A stretch of 64,000 bases of DNA from Williamsia sp. DF01-3 (GCF_023051145.1 NZ_JALKFS010000005.1:5101733-5165732), one strand, 5' to 3'. Shown: positions 16,513-25,168, numbered from the stretch's first letter. The notes: a model not told the origin generated them from the letters alone. Made by a program: numbers and translations.

Positions 16513-17874
16513 ATGGTGGCCACAAATCATCCAGTCGCACAAGCCGGCGAAGACCGCCGCGAAGGAGCCACTCGCATCGGGGTGGCCTCCGGCGCCGGAA
16601 CCATCCTGGAGTTCTACGACTTCGCCATCTACGGCACCGCCACCGCACTGGTGTTCAACAAGGTGTATTTCAACGTCGACGACCCGTGGTTCGGCACGTT
16701 CCTCGGCTTCGCCACGTTCGCGGTCGGGTTCATCATGGCCCCGATCGGCGCGGTGATCTTCGGGTACTACGGTGACAGATTCGGCCGGCGAACCGCACTG
16801 ACCACTGCATTTCTCCTGATGGGAGGGGCAACTCTGGTGATGGGCATCCTGCCCGACAGCAACGCCATCGGTGTGGCCGCACCCATCATCCTGATATTCC
16901 TGCGCATGGTGCACGGCATCTCACGAGGCGGCGAGATCGGCGGGGCAACCCTGCTCGCCGCCGAACACGCACCCCGCGAGCGCCGAGGACTCTATGGCGC
17001 CTTTGTCACGCTGGGCTCGCCGGTCGGCGGAATCCTGGCCAACCTGTCGTTCGCGCTCGTCCTGCTGCTCCCCATGGAAGATGTGATCGCGTGGGGCTGG
17101 CGGATCCCGTTCCTGGCCGGCGGCCTGGTGCTCGCGATCGGGATCTGGACCCGGGTGAAGATCAGCGAGACACCCGATTTCGTGGCGACCACCTCCGAAG
17201 AAGACGTCGACGCCCCCAAGGCGCTCGCGGTTGTCAAGGAGAACTGGAAGCGCGTGGGACTCGCGGCGGGTATGAACATCGGCCAGAACTGCTACGCGTT
17301 TCTGCTGTTCACGTTCATGCTCTCGTTCCTGACCGAGTCATCCCCCGGCCGTGGCTTCGTCCGCTCAGAGGTTGTCCTCGGAATCACCGTCGCCCTTGCG
17401 TGCCACGCCGCAACCGTCGTACTGGGCAGCTATCTGTCCGACCGGATCGGACGCAAACCCGTGATCGGGTTCGGCATGGTCACCGCACTGTTGTTCGCGC
17501 CGTACCTCTTCTGGGTCACCGAGAACGGGTCGTTCACCGCATGCATCACGGTCATCTCGATCGGGTTCGCGTTGACCGGATTCGTCTATGGACCAATCCT
17601 CACCACGTTTGCCGAGCTCTTCCCGGTGAGCCAGCGCTACAGCGGGATCGGCATCGGCTTCCAGGTCGGGGCGGTGCTGGGCGGCGGTTTCGCTCCGATG
17701 ATCGCCAACCGACTGGTGAGCGCATCGGGCAGCGTGATCCCGGTCGGCTTCTACGCCGCAGCCTTGATGGCGGTGAGTCTGGTGTGCCTGCTGTCGATCA
17801 AGGAGAGCGCTCCGGTGATCAAGGACCGCCGCGAGGCGCGCCGCCAGGCGGACGCCCTGGCCAGGACCCGCTGA
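16513..17874 (+). CDS. MFS transporter, metabolite:H+ symporter (MHS) type
   Basis: A 453-residue permease with 12 predicted membrane helices. The MHS signature is strong: GTILEFYDFAIYGTATAL at the first helix, the loop GYYGDRFGRRTAL between helices 2 and 3, RMVHGISRGGEIGGATLLAAEHAP, and YLSDRIGRKPVIG in the second half. Family members take up organic acids, osmolytes or aromatic acids with protons. It lies 229 bases after the dehydrogenase pair on the same strand and likely imports the substrate of that cluster, which fits an acid but does not identify it. It converges on the penicillin-binding lipoprotein gene with 11 bases between the stops. Confidence 0.92.
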   Translation: MVATNHPVAQAGEDRREGATRIGVASGAGTILEFYDFAIYGTATALVFNKVYFNVDDPWFGTFLGFATFAVGFIMAPIGAVIFGYYGDRFGRRTALTTAFLLMGGATLVMGILPDSNAIGVAAPIILIFLRMVHGISRGGEIGGATLLAAEHAPRERRGLYGAFVTLGSPVGGILANLSFALVLLLPMEDVIAWGWRIPFLAGGLVLAIGIWTRVKISETPDFVATTSEEDVDAPKALAVVKENWKRVGLAAGMNIGQNCYAFLLFTFMLSFLTESSPGRGFVRSEVVLGITVALACHAATVVLGSYLSDRIGRKPVIGFGMVTALLFAPYLFWVTENGSFTACITVISIGFALTGFVYGPILTTFAELFPVSQRYSGIGIGFQVGAVLGGGFAPMIANRLVSASGSVIPVGFYAAALMAVSLVCLLSIKESAPVIKDRREARRQADALARTR

Positions 17875-17885
17875 GCGGTCCGGGA

Positions 17886-19532
17886 CTACTGCGGATGAAC
17901 CCGGGGTGTCAGGAAGCGTTGCGCCACAGCAAGTGCCGCGGTACCCGACCGCTCGCCCTCGCAGTAGACGACAAAGACCTTGCTGCCCGAGATGCCGACA
18001 AACCAGCCCGGACCCTGCGGGCCGTTGGTGCCCACGAGCGCTCGCATCCCGGAGGCATTCGTCAGGTCGCTGGCATCACCCGTGGTGGCGGTGTCGCGCA
18101 TGGCCTTGCCGACCGTGCCGAGCACCGCAGGATCCACGGTCCCGAGCTCTCCCCCGGAGACCCGACCCGGTTGTCCCACGATGATGGACGGGGCGATCGA
18201 ACTGCCGCGGGCTATCGCCACCCCGAGCGTCGCCATGTTCAGCGCGGACACGGTGAGGTCCTCGGAACGGAACGTCACCGGTTTTGCGTCGATGCCCTGA
18301 CCTCCGCCCTCGGGCCGGACACCGGGAATGGTGAAGTCCACGTCGAGGCCGAGTTGGGCCAGCAATGCGGCCGCCTTCGAATCATCGGATCCGGCAACCT
18401 CGTTGATGACCTTGGCGGCCGGGCCCAACGTTGTGCCTGCCGGATACTGCCTGCCGATGGTGATGCCGTGTTCGGTGGCAAGGTCGTTGCGCGTGGACGC
18501 ACGGATCGCTCCGGTCTTGGCGTCGAGCACCAGGATGCTTGCCGGTTGCGCGACCTCGACGACGGCGTCTAGGGCGTCCAACTGGGTGATCGGGTCGATG
18601 GTGGTGGGCACGTTCGGACCGGCTGGCCCCTGCTCACCGGCGAGCTGCAACGGCTTCTGGCCGGGCGCCAGCATCTGGACCGCCCACCCGGATGTGGCGT
18701 CGCGGATGGCCTGCCAGTAGTCGTGGACGCCGTCGAGTACCGGCGAATCGAGTCGCCGGTCGATCAGGACCAGCTGCGGCACCTTCCGGATCGACACTCC
18801 GGGCACCGACTTCGGGTCGCCGGCCAGCGCCACCATGTCCGACTCGCGTACGGATACGACGGTGACGGGCTGATTACCCGAATCGCGGAGCTGCTGGGTC
18901 ATCACGGCCGGGGTGACCAGTGGCGCGAGCGGGGCAATGATCCCGGCAAGCGCCGTGGTTGCTGCCCCCAGATCGCGGGTGGCGCCGGGGTCGATAACGA
19001 TCTCGTTGATCGTCTGCAGGTTCAGCATCGGCTTGCCGGAGCGGTCGAGTACCACCGGCGAGGGCCGTGCGTCGGTGCGGATGTTCCGGAGACTTCCCCC
19101 TGCGGGCATGTCGTCGGCGAGTAATTCGGGTTGCCAGTTCACCCTCCAGCCGAGGGACAGCTTGCGCGCCGAGCCGGCCGTCTTCGTGGTGAACTCGCGC
19201 TCGTTGCCGAGTTGCCAGGTGGTCTCGAGGTCGAAGGTCGCCGTGCCGTCGGTGTACTCCTGGGCATGCCCCACCTTCACATCGACCTTCTGTGCCGACA
19301 TCCCCGTGAGGGTGGCCTGCAGCGCGGTGCCGGCCGGCCCCGGCGCCGATGTGAACCCGGCCGCAGCCGTCGAATCCTGGTCTTCCATCGCGGCGGCGAA
19401 CTGGTTCAGCATCGCCGCGGCGCCGGTGTCGAGTTCCTTGCCGAAGGCGCCACACGACGTGGCGGCAAGCGCGCAGACGAGCGCAAGAACTGCAATGGCC
19501 GCGGAACGGCCGGGGGAACGACGCATAGTCAC
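17886..19532 (-). CDS. penicillin-binding lipoprotein with NTF2-like N-terminus, catalytic motifs degenerate
   Basis: A 548-residue exported lipoprotein. The signal peptide ends in a lipobox, LAATSC. An NTF2-like MecA_N domain follows (about 35-155), then a dimer-type domain, then a transpeptidase-like domain from about 340. The layout matches mycobacterial penicillin-binding lipoproteins such as Rv2864c. The SxxK site expected after YPAG reads TTLGPAAK, the SxN site reads SALN, and no KTG is found where ALVGTNGPQGPGW stands. On this reading the active-site serine is absent, so it may be a structural partner in peptidoglycan synthesis and not an enzyme. GTG 19532 sits 8 bases after CAGGAG; ATG 19526 is the alternative. 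Confidence 0.85.
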   Translation of the reverse strand: MTMRRSPGRSAAIAVLALVCALAATSCGAFGKELDTGAAAMLNQFAAAMEDQDSTAAAGFTSAPGPAGTALQATLTGMSAQKVDVKVGHAQEYTDGTATFDLETTWQLGNEREFTTKTAGSARKLSLGWRVNWQPELLADDMPAGGSLRNIRTDARPSPVVLDRSGKPMLNLQTINEIVIDPGATRDLGAATTALAGIIAPLAPLVTPAVMTQQLRDSGNQPVTVVSVRESDMVALAGDPKSVPGVSIRKVPQLVLIDRRLDSPVLDGVHDYWQAIRDATSGWAVQMLAPGQKPLQLAGEQGPAGPNVPTTIDPITQLDALDAVVEVAQPASILVLDAKTGAIRASTRNDLATEHGITIGRQYPAGTTLGPAAKVINEVAGSDDSKAAALLAQLGLDVDFTIPGVRPEGGGQGIDAKPVTFRSEDLTVSALNMATLGVAIARGSSIAPSIIVGQPGRVSGGELGTVDPAVLGTVGKAMRDTATTGDASDLTNASGMRALVGTNGPQGPGWFVGISGSKVFVVYCEGERSGTAALAVAQRFLTPRVHPQ

Positions 19533-19678
19533 AATTTTCACTCCTGTAACAGGGTAAATGGCACCAATGTAGTTTCCGACTTGCTTACGAGACCGTCACA
19601 ATCGAGTAACTACCCTTAAATCAGCTGCTTTTCGGCCCTATTCGTCCATTTTTGCGACGACGACCGAGCAGGCGGAAG

Positions 19679-20431
19679 ATGGATGGGGTGAGTCTCCATC
19701 AACTGGTCCGCGCTGACGACCGACCCACCACCCGCATCGACTGGCTCGATTCGAGGCACAGCTTTTCCTTCGGCGACAACTACGACCCGGCCAACACACA
19801 TCACGGTGTGCTGTTGGTCAGCAACGACGACCGCGTCGCCCCGCAGCAGGGCTTCGACACCCATCCTCATCGGGACATGGAAATCGTCACGTGGGTGCTG
19901 TCGGGGTCGCTGGTGCATCAGGACTCGATGGGCCATTCCGGCGTCATCTATCCGGGGCTCGCCCAGCGGATGAGTGCGGGCACCGGTATCCGGCATTCCG
20001 AACGCAACGACACCTGGCAACTGCACCAGGGAACCGGAGTCGACCCCGTGCACTTCGTGCAGATGTGGGTGCTACCCGACGAGGCCGGCATCGAGCCCGG
20101 CTACGACCAACTCGACATCGGCGATCAGTTGCAGTCGGGCGGGCTCGTCACCGTGGCGTCGGGTATGCCGAAGTACGACTCGGCGATCCGGATCGCGAAC
20201 CGCTCGGCTGCCCTGCACGTGGCCCGGCTCTCGGCCGGCCAATCGATCACCTTGCCGGACCTGCCGTGGGGCCACGTCTTCGTGGCGTCGGGGTCTGTGG
20301 ATCTCGAATCCACCGGCCAGGCGCACGCCGGCGACGCAGTCCGGATCACCGATGGGGGCGGCGAGAGACTCACCGCCACCACCGACGCCGAGGTCCTGAT
20401 CTGGGAGATGCACACCGCCTTGGGTCGGTGA
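19679..20431 (+). CDS. pirin family protein
   Basis: A 250-residue bicupin. The N-terminal cupin has the pirin metal motif: DTHPHRDMEIVTWVLSGSL, then GTGIRHSERN, giving three His and one Glu. The C-terminal cupin (about 150-245) is less conserved. Bacterial pirins bind iron and some act as quercetin 2,3-dioxygenases; the in vivo role is usually unclear. ATG 19679 is used; a GTG three codons later (VSLHQLVRADDR) is equally family-like. It is divergent from the penicillin-binding lipoprotein gene and converges on the sulfonate ABC operon across a repeat region. Confidence 0.9.
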   Translation: MDGVSLHQLVRADDRPTTRIDWLDSRHSFSFGDNYDPANTHHGVLLVSNDDRVAPQQGFDTHPHRDMEIVTWVLSGSLVHQDSMGHSGVIYPGLAQRMSAGTGIRHSERNDTWQLHQGTGVDPVHFVQMWVLPDEAGIEPGYDQLDIGDQLQSGGLVTVASGMPKYDSAIRIANRSAALHVARLSAGQSITLPDLPWGHVFVASGSVDLESTGQAHAGDAVRITDGGGERLTATTDAEVLIWEMHTALGR

Positions 20432-20445
20432 CCTGGAGGTTCGCA

Positions 20446-20459
20446 CCGCCCGCGGGCGG
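20446..20459 (+). terminator. GC palindrome downstream of the pirin gene
   Basis: CCGCCCGCGGGCGG is a perfect 14-base palindrome starting 15 bases after the pirin stop. It may act as a terminator, but no loop or U-run is evident. Confidence 0.3.
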
Positions 20460-20626
20460 AGCGCAACCGGTTCGACAGGGCGAGCATCCCTGAAAACCCA
20501 CCACAAACGCCCCCGTCAACGTGCACGAACGGGAATATGCCCTCGATGCAAGGCCTCGGGGACGATCTTGGTGGAGAACAGCAACAACAGCCCGAATGTT
20601 TCTTCCCCCACCTACTCCCGCACCTG

Positions 20627-20670
20627 TTTGTGCCTCCCGCCCGTGTTTGAACACGGGCGTGAGGCACAAA
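20627..20670. terminator. long hairpin, repeat copy 1
   Basis: Arms TTTGTGCCTC and GAGGCACAAA enclose arms CGCCCGTGTT and AACACGGGCG around a 2-base centre, with one C/T mismatch between the two stem blocks. This gives 20 paired bases in 44. It reads the same from both strands and so could terminate both convergent genes. Confidence 0.6.
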
Positions 20671-20945
20671 GCCGTGCGTCGGCGAGCGACGATCCCTCAA
20701 GGACGCACACCGCCCTCACCCCGCCCGGCGGACGGCCCGCGTGCTCTGGACAGAGGAGCGAGGGAGCGCAGCAACCGAGTCGACGAAGGAAGAGCACGCG
20801 ACCCAGGCCGTCCGCCCGCGAGCGAAGCGAGCCAACAAGCAGAGCGGACGGGAATACGCCCTCGACGCAAGGTCTCGGGGTCGATTTTGGTGGAGGACAG
20901 CAAACAATGGCCTGAATGTCTCTCCCCCACCTACTCCCGCACCTG

Positions 20946-20989
20946 TTTGTGCCTCACGCCCGTGTTTGAACACGGGCGCGAGGCACAAA
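20946..20989. terminator. long hairpin, repeat copy 2
   Basis: The same two stem blocks as the hairpin in copy 1 occur here, with the mismatched pair now A/C. Both stem blocks are unchanged while nearby bases of the repeat differ, which suggests the hairpin matters. Confidence 0.6.
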
Positions 20990-21153
20990 GCCGTGCGCCA
21001 GCAAAACAACTTCCTAGAGAATGCACACCGCCTCAGCCCGCCCGGCGGACGGCCCGCGTGCTCTGGACCGAGGAGCGAGGGAGCATAGCGACCGAGTCGA
21101 CGAAGGAAGAGCACGCGACACAGGCCGTCCGCCCGCGAGCGAAGCGAGCCAAT

Positions 21154-21948
21154 CTACACAGCAGCCGCAGCCTTCACCGCGTGACTGACTTCCGACCTCA
21201 ATGCGTTGTATTCGGACGAACTCCTGAGTGCTTCGGCATCGACGTCGCGTCGCGGTAGATCGACCTCGATGTCGAGTGCTATCCGGCCCGGACGCCTGGT
21301 CAAGACCACGATCCGGGATCCAAGGAACACTGCTTCCTCGGCACTGTGGGTGACGAACACCGAGGTTCGGCCGGTTTCGGTGCTCACCGCACGCACGTCT
21401 TCTTGCAATCGCTCCCGCGTGAGAGCGTCGAGCGCGGCGAACGGCTCATCGAGAAGGAACAGCGGGTTCTCGGCGGCCAGCGCGCGGGCGATGGCCACCC
21501 GCTGTTGTTGTCCGCCCGAGATCTCCCAGATCCGCCGATCGGCGGTGCCTTCCAGACCGACTCGTTCAAGTAGTTGGTCCCGTCGGCCGGGCCGGTCCGA
21601 TTTGGCGACACCGGCGTATCTCAGCGCCAGGTCGATGTTGCCGCCGACGGTCCGCCAGGGAAAGAGGCGCGGTTGCTGGAACACGACTCCCGCCGAGTCA
21701 CCCGGGGTGGGTGCGCGGCCGAGCACGTCGACGCGACCGTCGGTGGGCCTCTCGAATCCCGCGATCAGCCGCAGAAGCGTGCTTTTGCCACACCCCGAGG
21801 CCCCGACCAGGACGAGGAACTCCCCGGCCGGGACATCGAGGGAGACCGGACCGACCGCGGTGACGGTGTCCGAACCCTTGCCGTAGCGGTGCGAGACGTT
21901 GTCGAGCCGGATCGCACCCGACGTCGAGGCGTTACTGTGCGAAGGCAC
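21154..21948 (-). CDS. tauB: sulfonate/taurine ABC transporter ATP-binding protein
   Basis: A 264-residue ATPase of the nitrate/sulfonate/taurine class. Walker A is GASGCGKST, the signature is ISGGQQQRVAIARAL, Walker B is LFLLDEPF, and the His switch is VFVTHSAEEA. The Q-loop segment VVFQQPRLFPW is typical of SsuB/TauB. GTG 21948 overlaps the end of the binding-protein gene by 17 bases; codons further upstream are antisense to no family feature. It is last in the operon permease, binding protein, ATPase. The gene symbol reflects the similarity of the binding protein to TauA; ssuB would be an equal choice. The stop abuts the tandem repeat. Confidence 0.88.
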   Translation of the reverse strand: MPSHSNASTSGAIRLDNVSHRYGKGSDTVTAVGPVSLDVPAGEFLVLVGASGCGKSTLLRLIAGFERPTDGRVDVLGRAPTPGDSAGVVFQQPRLFPWRTVGGNIDLALRYAGVAKSDRPGRRDQLLERVGLEGTADRRIWEISGGQQQRVAIARALAAENPLFLLDEPFAALDALTRERLQEDVRAVSTETGRTSVFVTHSAEEAVFLGSRIVVLTRRPGRIALDIEVDLPRRDVDAEALRSSSEYNALRSEVSHAVKAAAAV

Positions 21949-22987
21949 CGGGCAAACCTTCGACGTAGATCGCCTGCTGCAGTTGCTCGAGGGTGGGCGC
22001 CTTGTCGATCTGCTTCTGCTCCACCAGGAACTCTGCGGCACTGAGCAGGTTGTTGGCGAGGTTGCCGACAGACCCCGGGGTGCCGAGCCACTGCGGTGAC
22101 GCGATCGATTCCGGGGTCAGGTACACACCCTGCTTCAGCTGGCCGAGTGCCTCATCTGCGCTTATCCCCAGTTCGGGTGCGATGAACCCGGCCGCTGCGG
22201 CGGGATCGGACTTGATGAGCTCGAGAGCGCGGGCCTGCACCTTGCGCCATGCGTTGACCGCTTCCGGGTCGCTCTCGATCAGTTTGTTCGACACCACGCC
22301 GAGATCCAGTGTGGGATTGCCTGATTCACCGATGGCCCGGCTGGTGACGAGATCTTTGCCGGTCTTGCGCAGCTCGTCGAGCGTCGGCAGCCAGGTGTAG
22401 GCGGCGTCGATGTCGCCGCGTTCCCATGCCGCCAGGATCGCCTGGGGCTGCAGGTCGACGATCTTGACGTCGCTCGCTTTGAGACCGGCCTGCTCGAGTG
22501 CGACCAGCAGACTGTAGTGAGCTGTGGACGCGAGCGCAGTTCCGATGGTCTTACCACGCAGATCGGCGACGCTGTTGATGTTCGTGCCGTTGCGGGCGAC
22601 GAGCGCCTCGTTGTCACCGGCGACATCCAGGACGAACGCAACCTTGTAGCCGATCGGTGAGGCGCCGGATAGTCCGCGGGCCACCGGGCTCGACCCGATT
22701 GCGCCGATGTCGATCGAGTTGCCGATGAACGCCTGGTTGATGGTGGCTCCGGACTCGAACTTCGTCCACTTGATGGTGTGGTCGGGCAGCGCTTGCTCGA
22801 GCCACTTCTGGTTCTTCACGATGAGGTCGCCGCTGGGGAAGGCCTGATATCCGATGGTGATGGCCTTGCCGCTGTCGCTGTCGTCGGAGCAGGCGGCGAG
22901 GCCGAGCGTCAGGGTCAGAGCCGCGAGCGCGGCGACCACGGTTGTCCATCGTCGACGCAGGCGTCCGGGCAGGGCTGTATCACTCAT
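21932..22987 (-). CDS. tauA: taurine/sulfonate ABC transporter substrate-binding lipoprotein
   Basis: A 351-residue exported lipoprotein. The signal peptide ends in a lipobox (GLAAC) near residue 33. The mature part begins AITIGYQAFPSGDLIV and has the NMT1/SsuA-like fold with FIGNSIDIGAIGSSPVARGL and WERGDIDAAYTWLP, both typical of TauA-type binding proteins. The ATG at 22987 is the first codon of the signal peptide. It captures a sulfonate outside the membrane and delivers it to the permease encoded upstream in the operon. Taurine versus other alkanesulfonates cannot be decided here. Confidence 0.88.
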   Translation of the reverse strand: MSDTALPGRLRRRWTTVVAALAALTLTLGLAACSDDSDSGKAITIGYQAFPSGDLIVKNQKWLEQALPDHTIKWTKFESGATINQAFIGNSIDIGAIGSSPVARGLSGASPIGYKVAFVLDVAGDNEALVARNGTNINSVADLRGKTIGTALASTAHYSLLVALEQAGLKASDVKIVDLQPQAILAAWERGDIDAAYTWLPTLDELRKTGKDLVTSRAIGESGNPTLDLGVVSNKLIESDPEAVNAWRKVQARALELIKSDPAAAAGFIAPELGISADEALGQLKQGVYLTPESIASPQWLGTPGSVGNLANNLLSAAEFLVEQKQIDKAPTLEQLQQAIYVEGLPGAFAQ

Positions 22988-23045
22988 GTTCGTTCGGGTT
23001 CTTTCTCTCTGTGGGACTTGCTGTATGGAGTTCAGGCGGCGTTGG

Positions 23046-23921
23046 TCAGGCGCGACCACGCCAGGGCACGGTCTTGCGCTCGATGAGTTGCAGCAGACCG
23101 TCGATGATGAGCCCCGAGGTACCGATGGCGACGATGCCCACCAGCACCACCGGAGTGTTGTTGTAATTGGCGGCATCTCGCACCATCCCGCCGATGCCCG
23201 GCAGACCGTTGACCAACTCGGCCGCGACCAACGATGAGTAGGCGACACCGACAGCGAGGCGGATCCCGGTGAAGGTCTCCGGCAGTGCCGACGGCACCAC
23301 CACATCCTTGATCACGTCGAACTTGCTGCCGCCCAGCGCTTTTGCTGCTTCGGTGAGACTTTGTGGTGCTGCCAGCACCGCGGATGTGGTGGCGACGGCC
23401 ACGGGAGGGAACGCAGCGATGGCCAGCAAGGTGATCTTGGGTTCTTCGTTGATGCCCAGCCAGATGATGAGCAGGGAGAAGTAGGCCAACGGTGGCAGGG
23501 TGCGCAGGAACGTGATCCACGGTTCGAAGACCGCGCGGACCTTGCCGAACGTACCCATCAGCAAGCCGAAGGCGATACCGACGGCGATGCCGATCACGGT
23601 GCCGTATGCGATTCGTTCGAGGCTGATCAGGAGGTGCTCGTACAGGTATTTGCCGGCGTAGCCCCGCACCCCGTCGTTGGTCGTCGAGGTCTGGACGAAG
23701 GCATCCCACACCGCGCTCGGGGCCGGAACGAGGGTCTCGTTCCAGATCTTCAGGCTCACCACGAGCTGCCACAACCCGACGAAGATGATCAGCGACAGGA
23801 CCGGCAAGCTGATGCGCGACAACACCTTCGAGCTGCGCCGCCCACGGGGTGACGATGCCGGAGTGATGGCCCGGTCGCCGTCCTGATCGGTCGGTTCGGA
23901 GATGGCTGGCACTACTGACAC
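23046..23921 (-). CDS. tauC: sulfonate/taurine ABC transporter permease
   Basis: A 291-residue inner-membrane permease with about six helices. The EAA loop that contacts the ATPase is visible as EAAKALGGSKFDVIKDVVVPSALP. It begins at GTG 23921, preceded by AGGGG. It is the first structural gene of the operon, 151 bases after a short cysteine-rich leader ORF on the same strand. The SsuC/TauC family supports import of organosulfur compounds together with the binding protein and ATPase that follow. Confidence 0.88.
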   Translation of the reverse strand: MSVVPAISEPTDQDGDRAITPASSPRGRRSSKVLSRISLPVLSLIIFVGLWQLVVSLKIWNETLVPAPSAVWDAFVQTSTTNDGVRGYAGKYLYEHLLISLERIAYGTVIGIAVGIAFGLLMGTFGKVRAVFEPWITFLRTLPPLAYFSLLIIWLGINEEPKITLLAIAAFPPVAVATTSAVLAAPQSLTEAAKALGGSKFDVIKDVVVPSALPETFTGIRLAVGVAYSSLVAAELVNGLPGIGGMVRDAANYNNTPVVLVGIVAIGTSGLIIDGLLQLIERKTVPWRGRA

Positions 23922-24072
23922 TGCAAAACCCCTGGTGACATGGAGGCTCGTATCGAGCGGAAGACGATCGGTCCCCGAGACGGCCGGGGGCCGCGCCGGG
24001 AGAATCGATCAAGAGGGACGGGAGAACGCGCTCCGGCGACGGCCGACCAGCCGCAACCGCGCTCGAACCTGG

Positions 24073-24147
24073 CTACCGACAACAGCTCTGGGCGCTGACG
24101 CGGCACAGATCCACCGCAAGCCGTCGCACCAGGGTCGTCGTGAACAC
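24073..24147 (-). CDS. leaderless cysteine-rich leader peptide upstream of the sulfonate operon
   Basis: A 24-codon ORF, GTG at 24147 to TAG at 24073. It ends VDLCRVSAQSCCR, with three Cys codons of which two are adjacent (TGT TGT). The RR...DLCRVSA pattern is that of leader peptides found upstream of sulfur-uptake genes in actinobacteria. A -10-like TACTGT (24154-24159 on the minus strand) ends 6 bases before the GTG, so transcription would start at the start codon and the mRNA would be leaderless. Scarce charged tRNA-Cys would stall ribosomes at the CysCys pair and could relieve termination before the permease gene. The attenuator fold in the following 151 GC-rich bases was not resolved. 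Confidence 0.75.
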   Translation of the reverse strand: MFTTTLVRRLAVDLCRVSAQSCCR

Positions 24148-24462
24148 TGCGTCACAGTAGCCCCGCCGACATCGGGCAGGACGAGATACAGTTAGCCCGC
24201 TCGCAACTCTTTACCCCCTGGCGGGCATGTAGTAGGCCCGACATCGGCCGACTGGCTCTCAACTGGTCCACACACGGACATCACAGGCGGTGAGCGGGCG
24301 TGCGTCCGCCGTTGCGACTCGTCCGCGGGGCGTGTGGCGATGGATCGCATCTTCATGCTAAAAATCTTTAGCTCCAGATAGTGGGCCTCAGCTAGCCGCC
24401 AACCTGCACCACAGCGCGACGGTTCTACAACTCTGTCCGCACGTTGGCCGAGGAGGTTCTAC
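24148..24462. other. intergenic region between the sulfonate leader and the PAS-ANTAR gene
   Basis: No gene is supported. The minus-strand end holds the -10-like TACTGT of the leader ORF. GCTAAA-AATC-TTTAGC, a perfect 6-4-6 inverted repeat at 24357-24372, lies 91 bases before the PAS-ANTAR gene and is A/T-rich for this genome. The rest shows nothing recognisable. Confidence 0.5.
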
Positions 24463-25137
24463 ATGGAAAACAATCCCACCGATGGCCAGTCCATCGAGCA
24501 CGTCCTGGGTGGCACCCCACACACAGTGGGAAGTTTCCGCTTCTACGCGAGGGAACGGCGTTGGGAGTGGTCCGATGAGGTCGCCGCGATTCACGGGTAC
24601 CGTCCCGGCGAGGTGAATCCGACCACGCAATTCCTGCTCGACCACAAACATCCCGACGACCGCGAGCGGGTTGCCCAGGCCATCGACGGCCTGGTCCGGG
24701 ACGGACGGCCCTTTAGCAGCCGTCACCGGATCATCGACCGCGACGGACGGGTTCGGCACGTGCTGGTCATCGGAGACCAGATGCTGGACGAGTCGGGCGC
24801 CGTGACCGGCACCGAGGGCTTCTACGTCGACCTCTCCGACGGCCACGACAGCGAGCTCAAAGAGACGATGGACGCGGCGGTCAAGAACTTCGCAGCATCG
24901 CGGGCCGTGATCGAGCAGGCGAAGGGCATGTTGATGCTGGTCTACGGCATCCCGGCCGACCGGGCTTTCGACGTCCTGACCTGGCGCTCACAGCAGACGA
25001 ACACAAAACTGCGAACCCTGGCCCAGAACATCGTCGCCGCTGCCTCCGGCGAGGTCACCATCGACGACACAGCGCGCCAGAGATTCGATCACCTGCTGCT
25101 CAACGCCCATCAGGATGCCGCACCGGCCGTCGGCTGA
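24463..25137 (+). CDS. PAS and ANTAR domain-containing protein
   Basis: A 224-residue cytoplasmic regulator. A PAS fold covers about 20-130 (GSFRFYARERRWEWSDEVAA, HKHPDDRERV, GRVRHVLVIGD). An ANTAR RNA-binding helix bundle follows at about 140-200 (RAVIEQAKGMLMLVYGI...AFDVL), containing the conserved Ala/Lys/Gly positions. ANTAR proteins act as antiterminators on paired hairpins in target mRNAs; PAS gives the signal input. No ligand residue can be named. It stands alone between the sulfonate operon and the peptidase. A second ANTAR protein with a GAF sensor lies 3.3 kb away. Confidence 0.92.
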   Translation: MENNPTDGQSIEHVLGGTPHTVGSFRFYARERRWEWSDEVAAIHGYRPGEVNPTTQFLLDHKHPDDRERVAQAIDGLVRDGRPFSSRHRIIDRDGRVRHVLVIGDQMLDESGAVTGTEGFYVDLSDGHDSELKETMDAAVKNFAASRAVIEQAKGMLMLVYGIPADRAFDVLTWRSQQTNTKLRTLAQNIVAAASGEVTIDDTARQRFDHLLLNAHQDAAPAVG

Positions 25138-25168
25138 CGAAAACCGGCTCTAGTGCCAGGATGGTCTG

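Larger units (their letters stand above)
20525..21153. repeat. two-copy tandem repeat of about 310 bases, non-coding
   Basis: Copy 1 (about 20525-20835) and copy 2 (about 20844-21153) align end to end at an offset of 317-319 bases. They are nearly identical except for a divergent patch after the central hairpin (about 20690-20715 versus 21000-21025). Both begin with ACGGGAATA and end with GCGAGCGAAGCGAGCC. Open frames cross the repeat on both strands, but none has a ribosome-binding site or family-like protein sequence. The array fills the whole gap between the convergent pirin and sulfonate ATPase genes and stops at the ATPase stop codon. No transposase or target duplication is visible. Confidence 0.8.

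Noticed and set aside
20521-21258. A long open frame on the + strand across the tandem repeat, and similar frames on the other strand
   Set aside because: The translated sequence is an internal duplication rich in Arg and Pro with no family motif and no ribosome-binding site; high-GC repeats keep all frames open.
23922-24072. Possible riboswitch before the sulfonate operon
   Set aside because: No SAM-type or other known aptamer core was recognised; a leader-peptide attenuator is better supported.
23912-24106. A 64-codon minus-strand frame upstream of the sulfonate permease
   Set aside because: It overlaps the permease start in another frame and lacks leader features; the CysCys ORF at 24073-24147 explains the region better.
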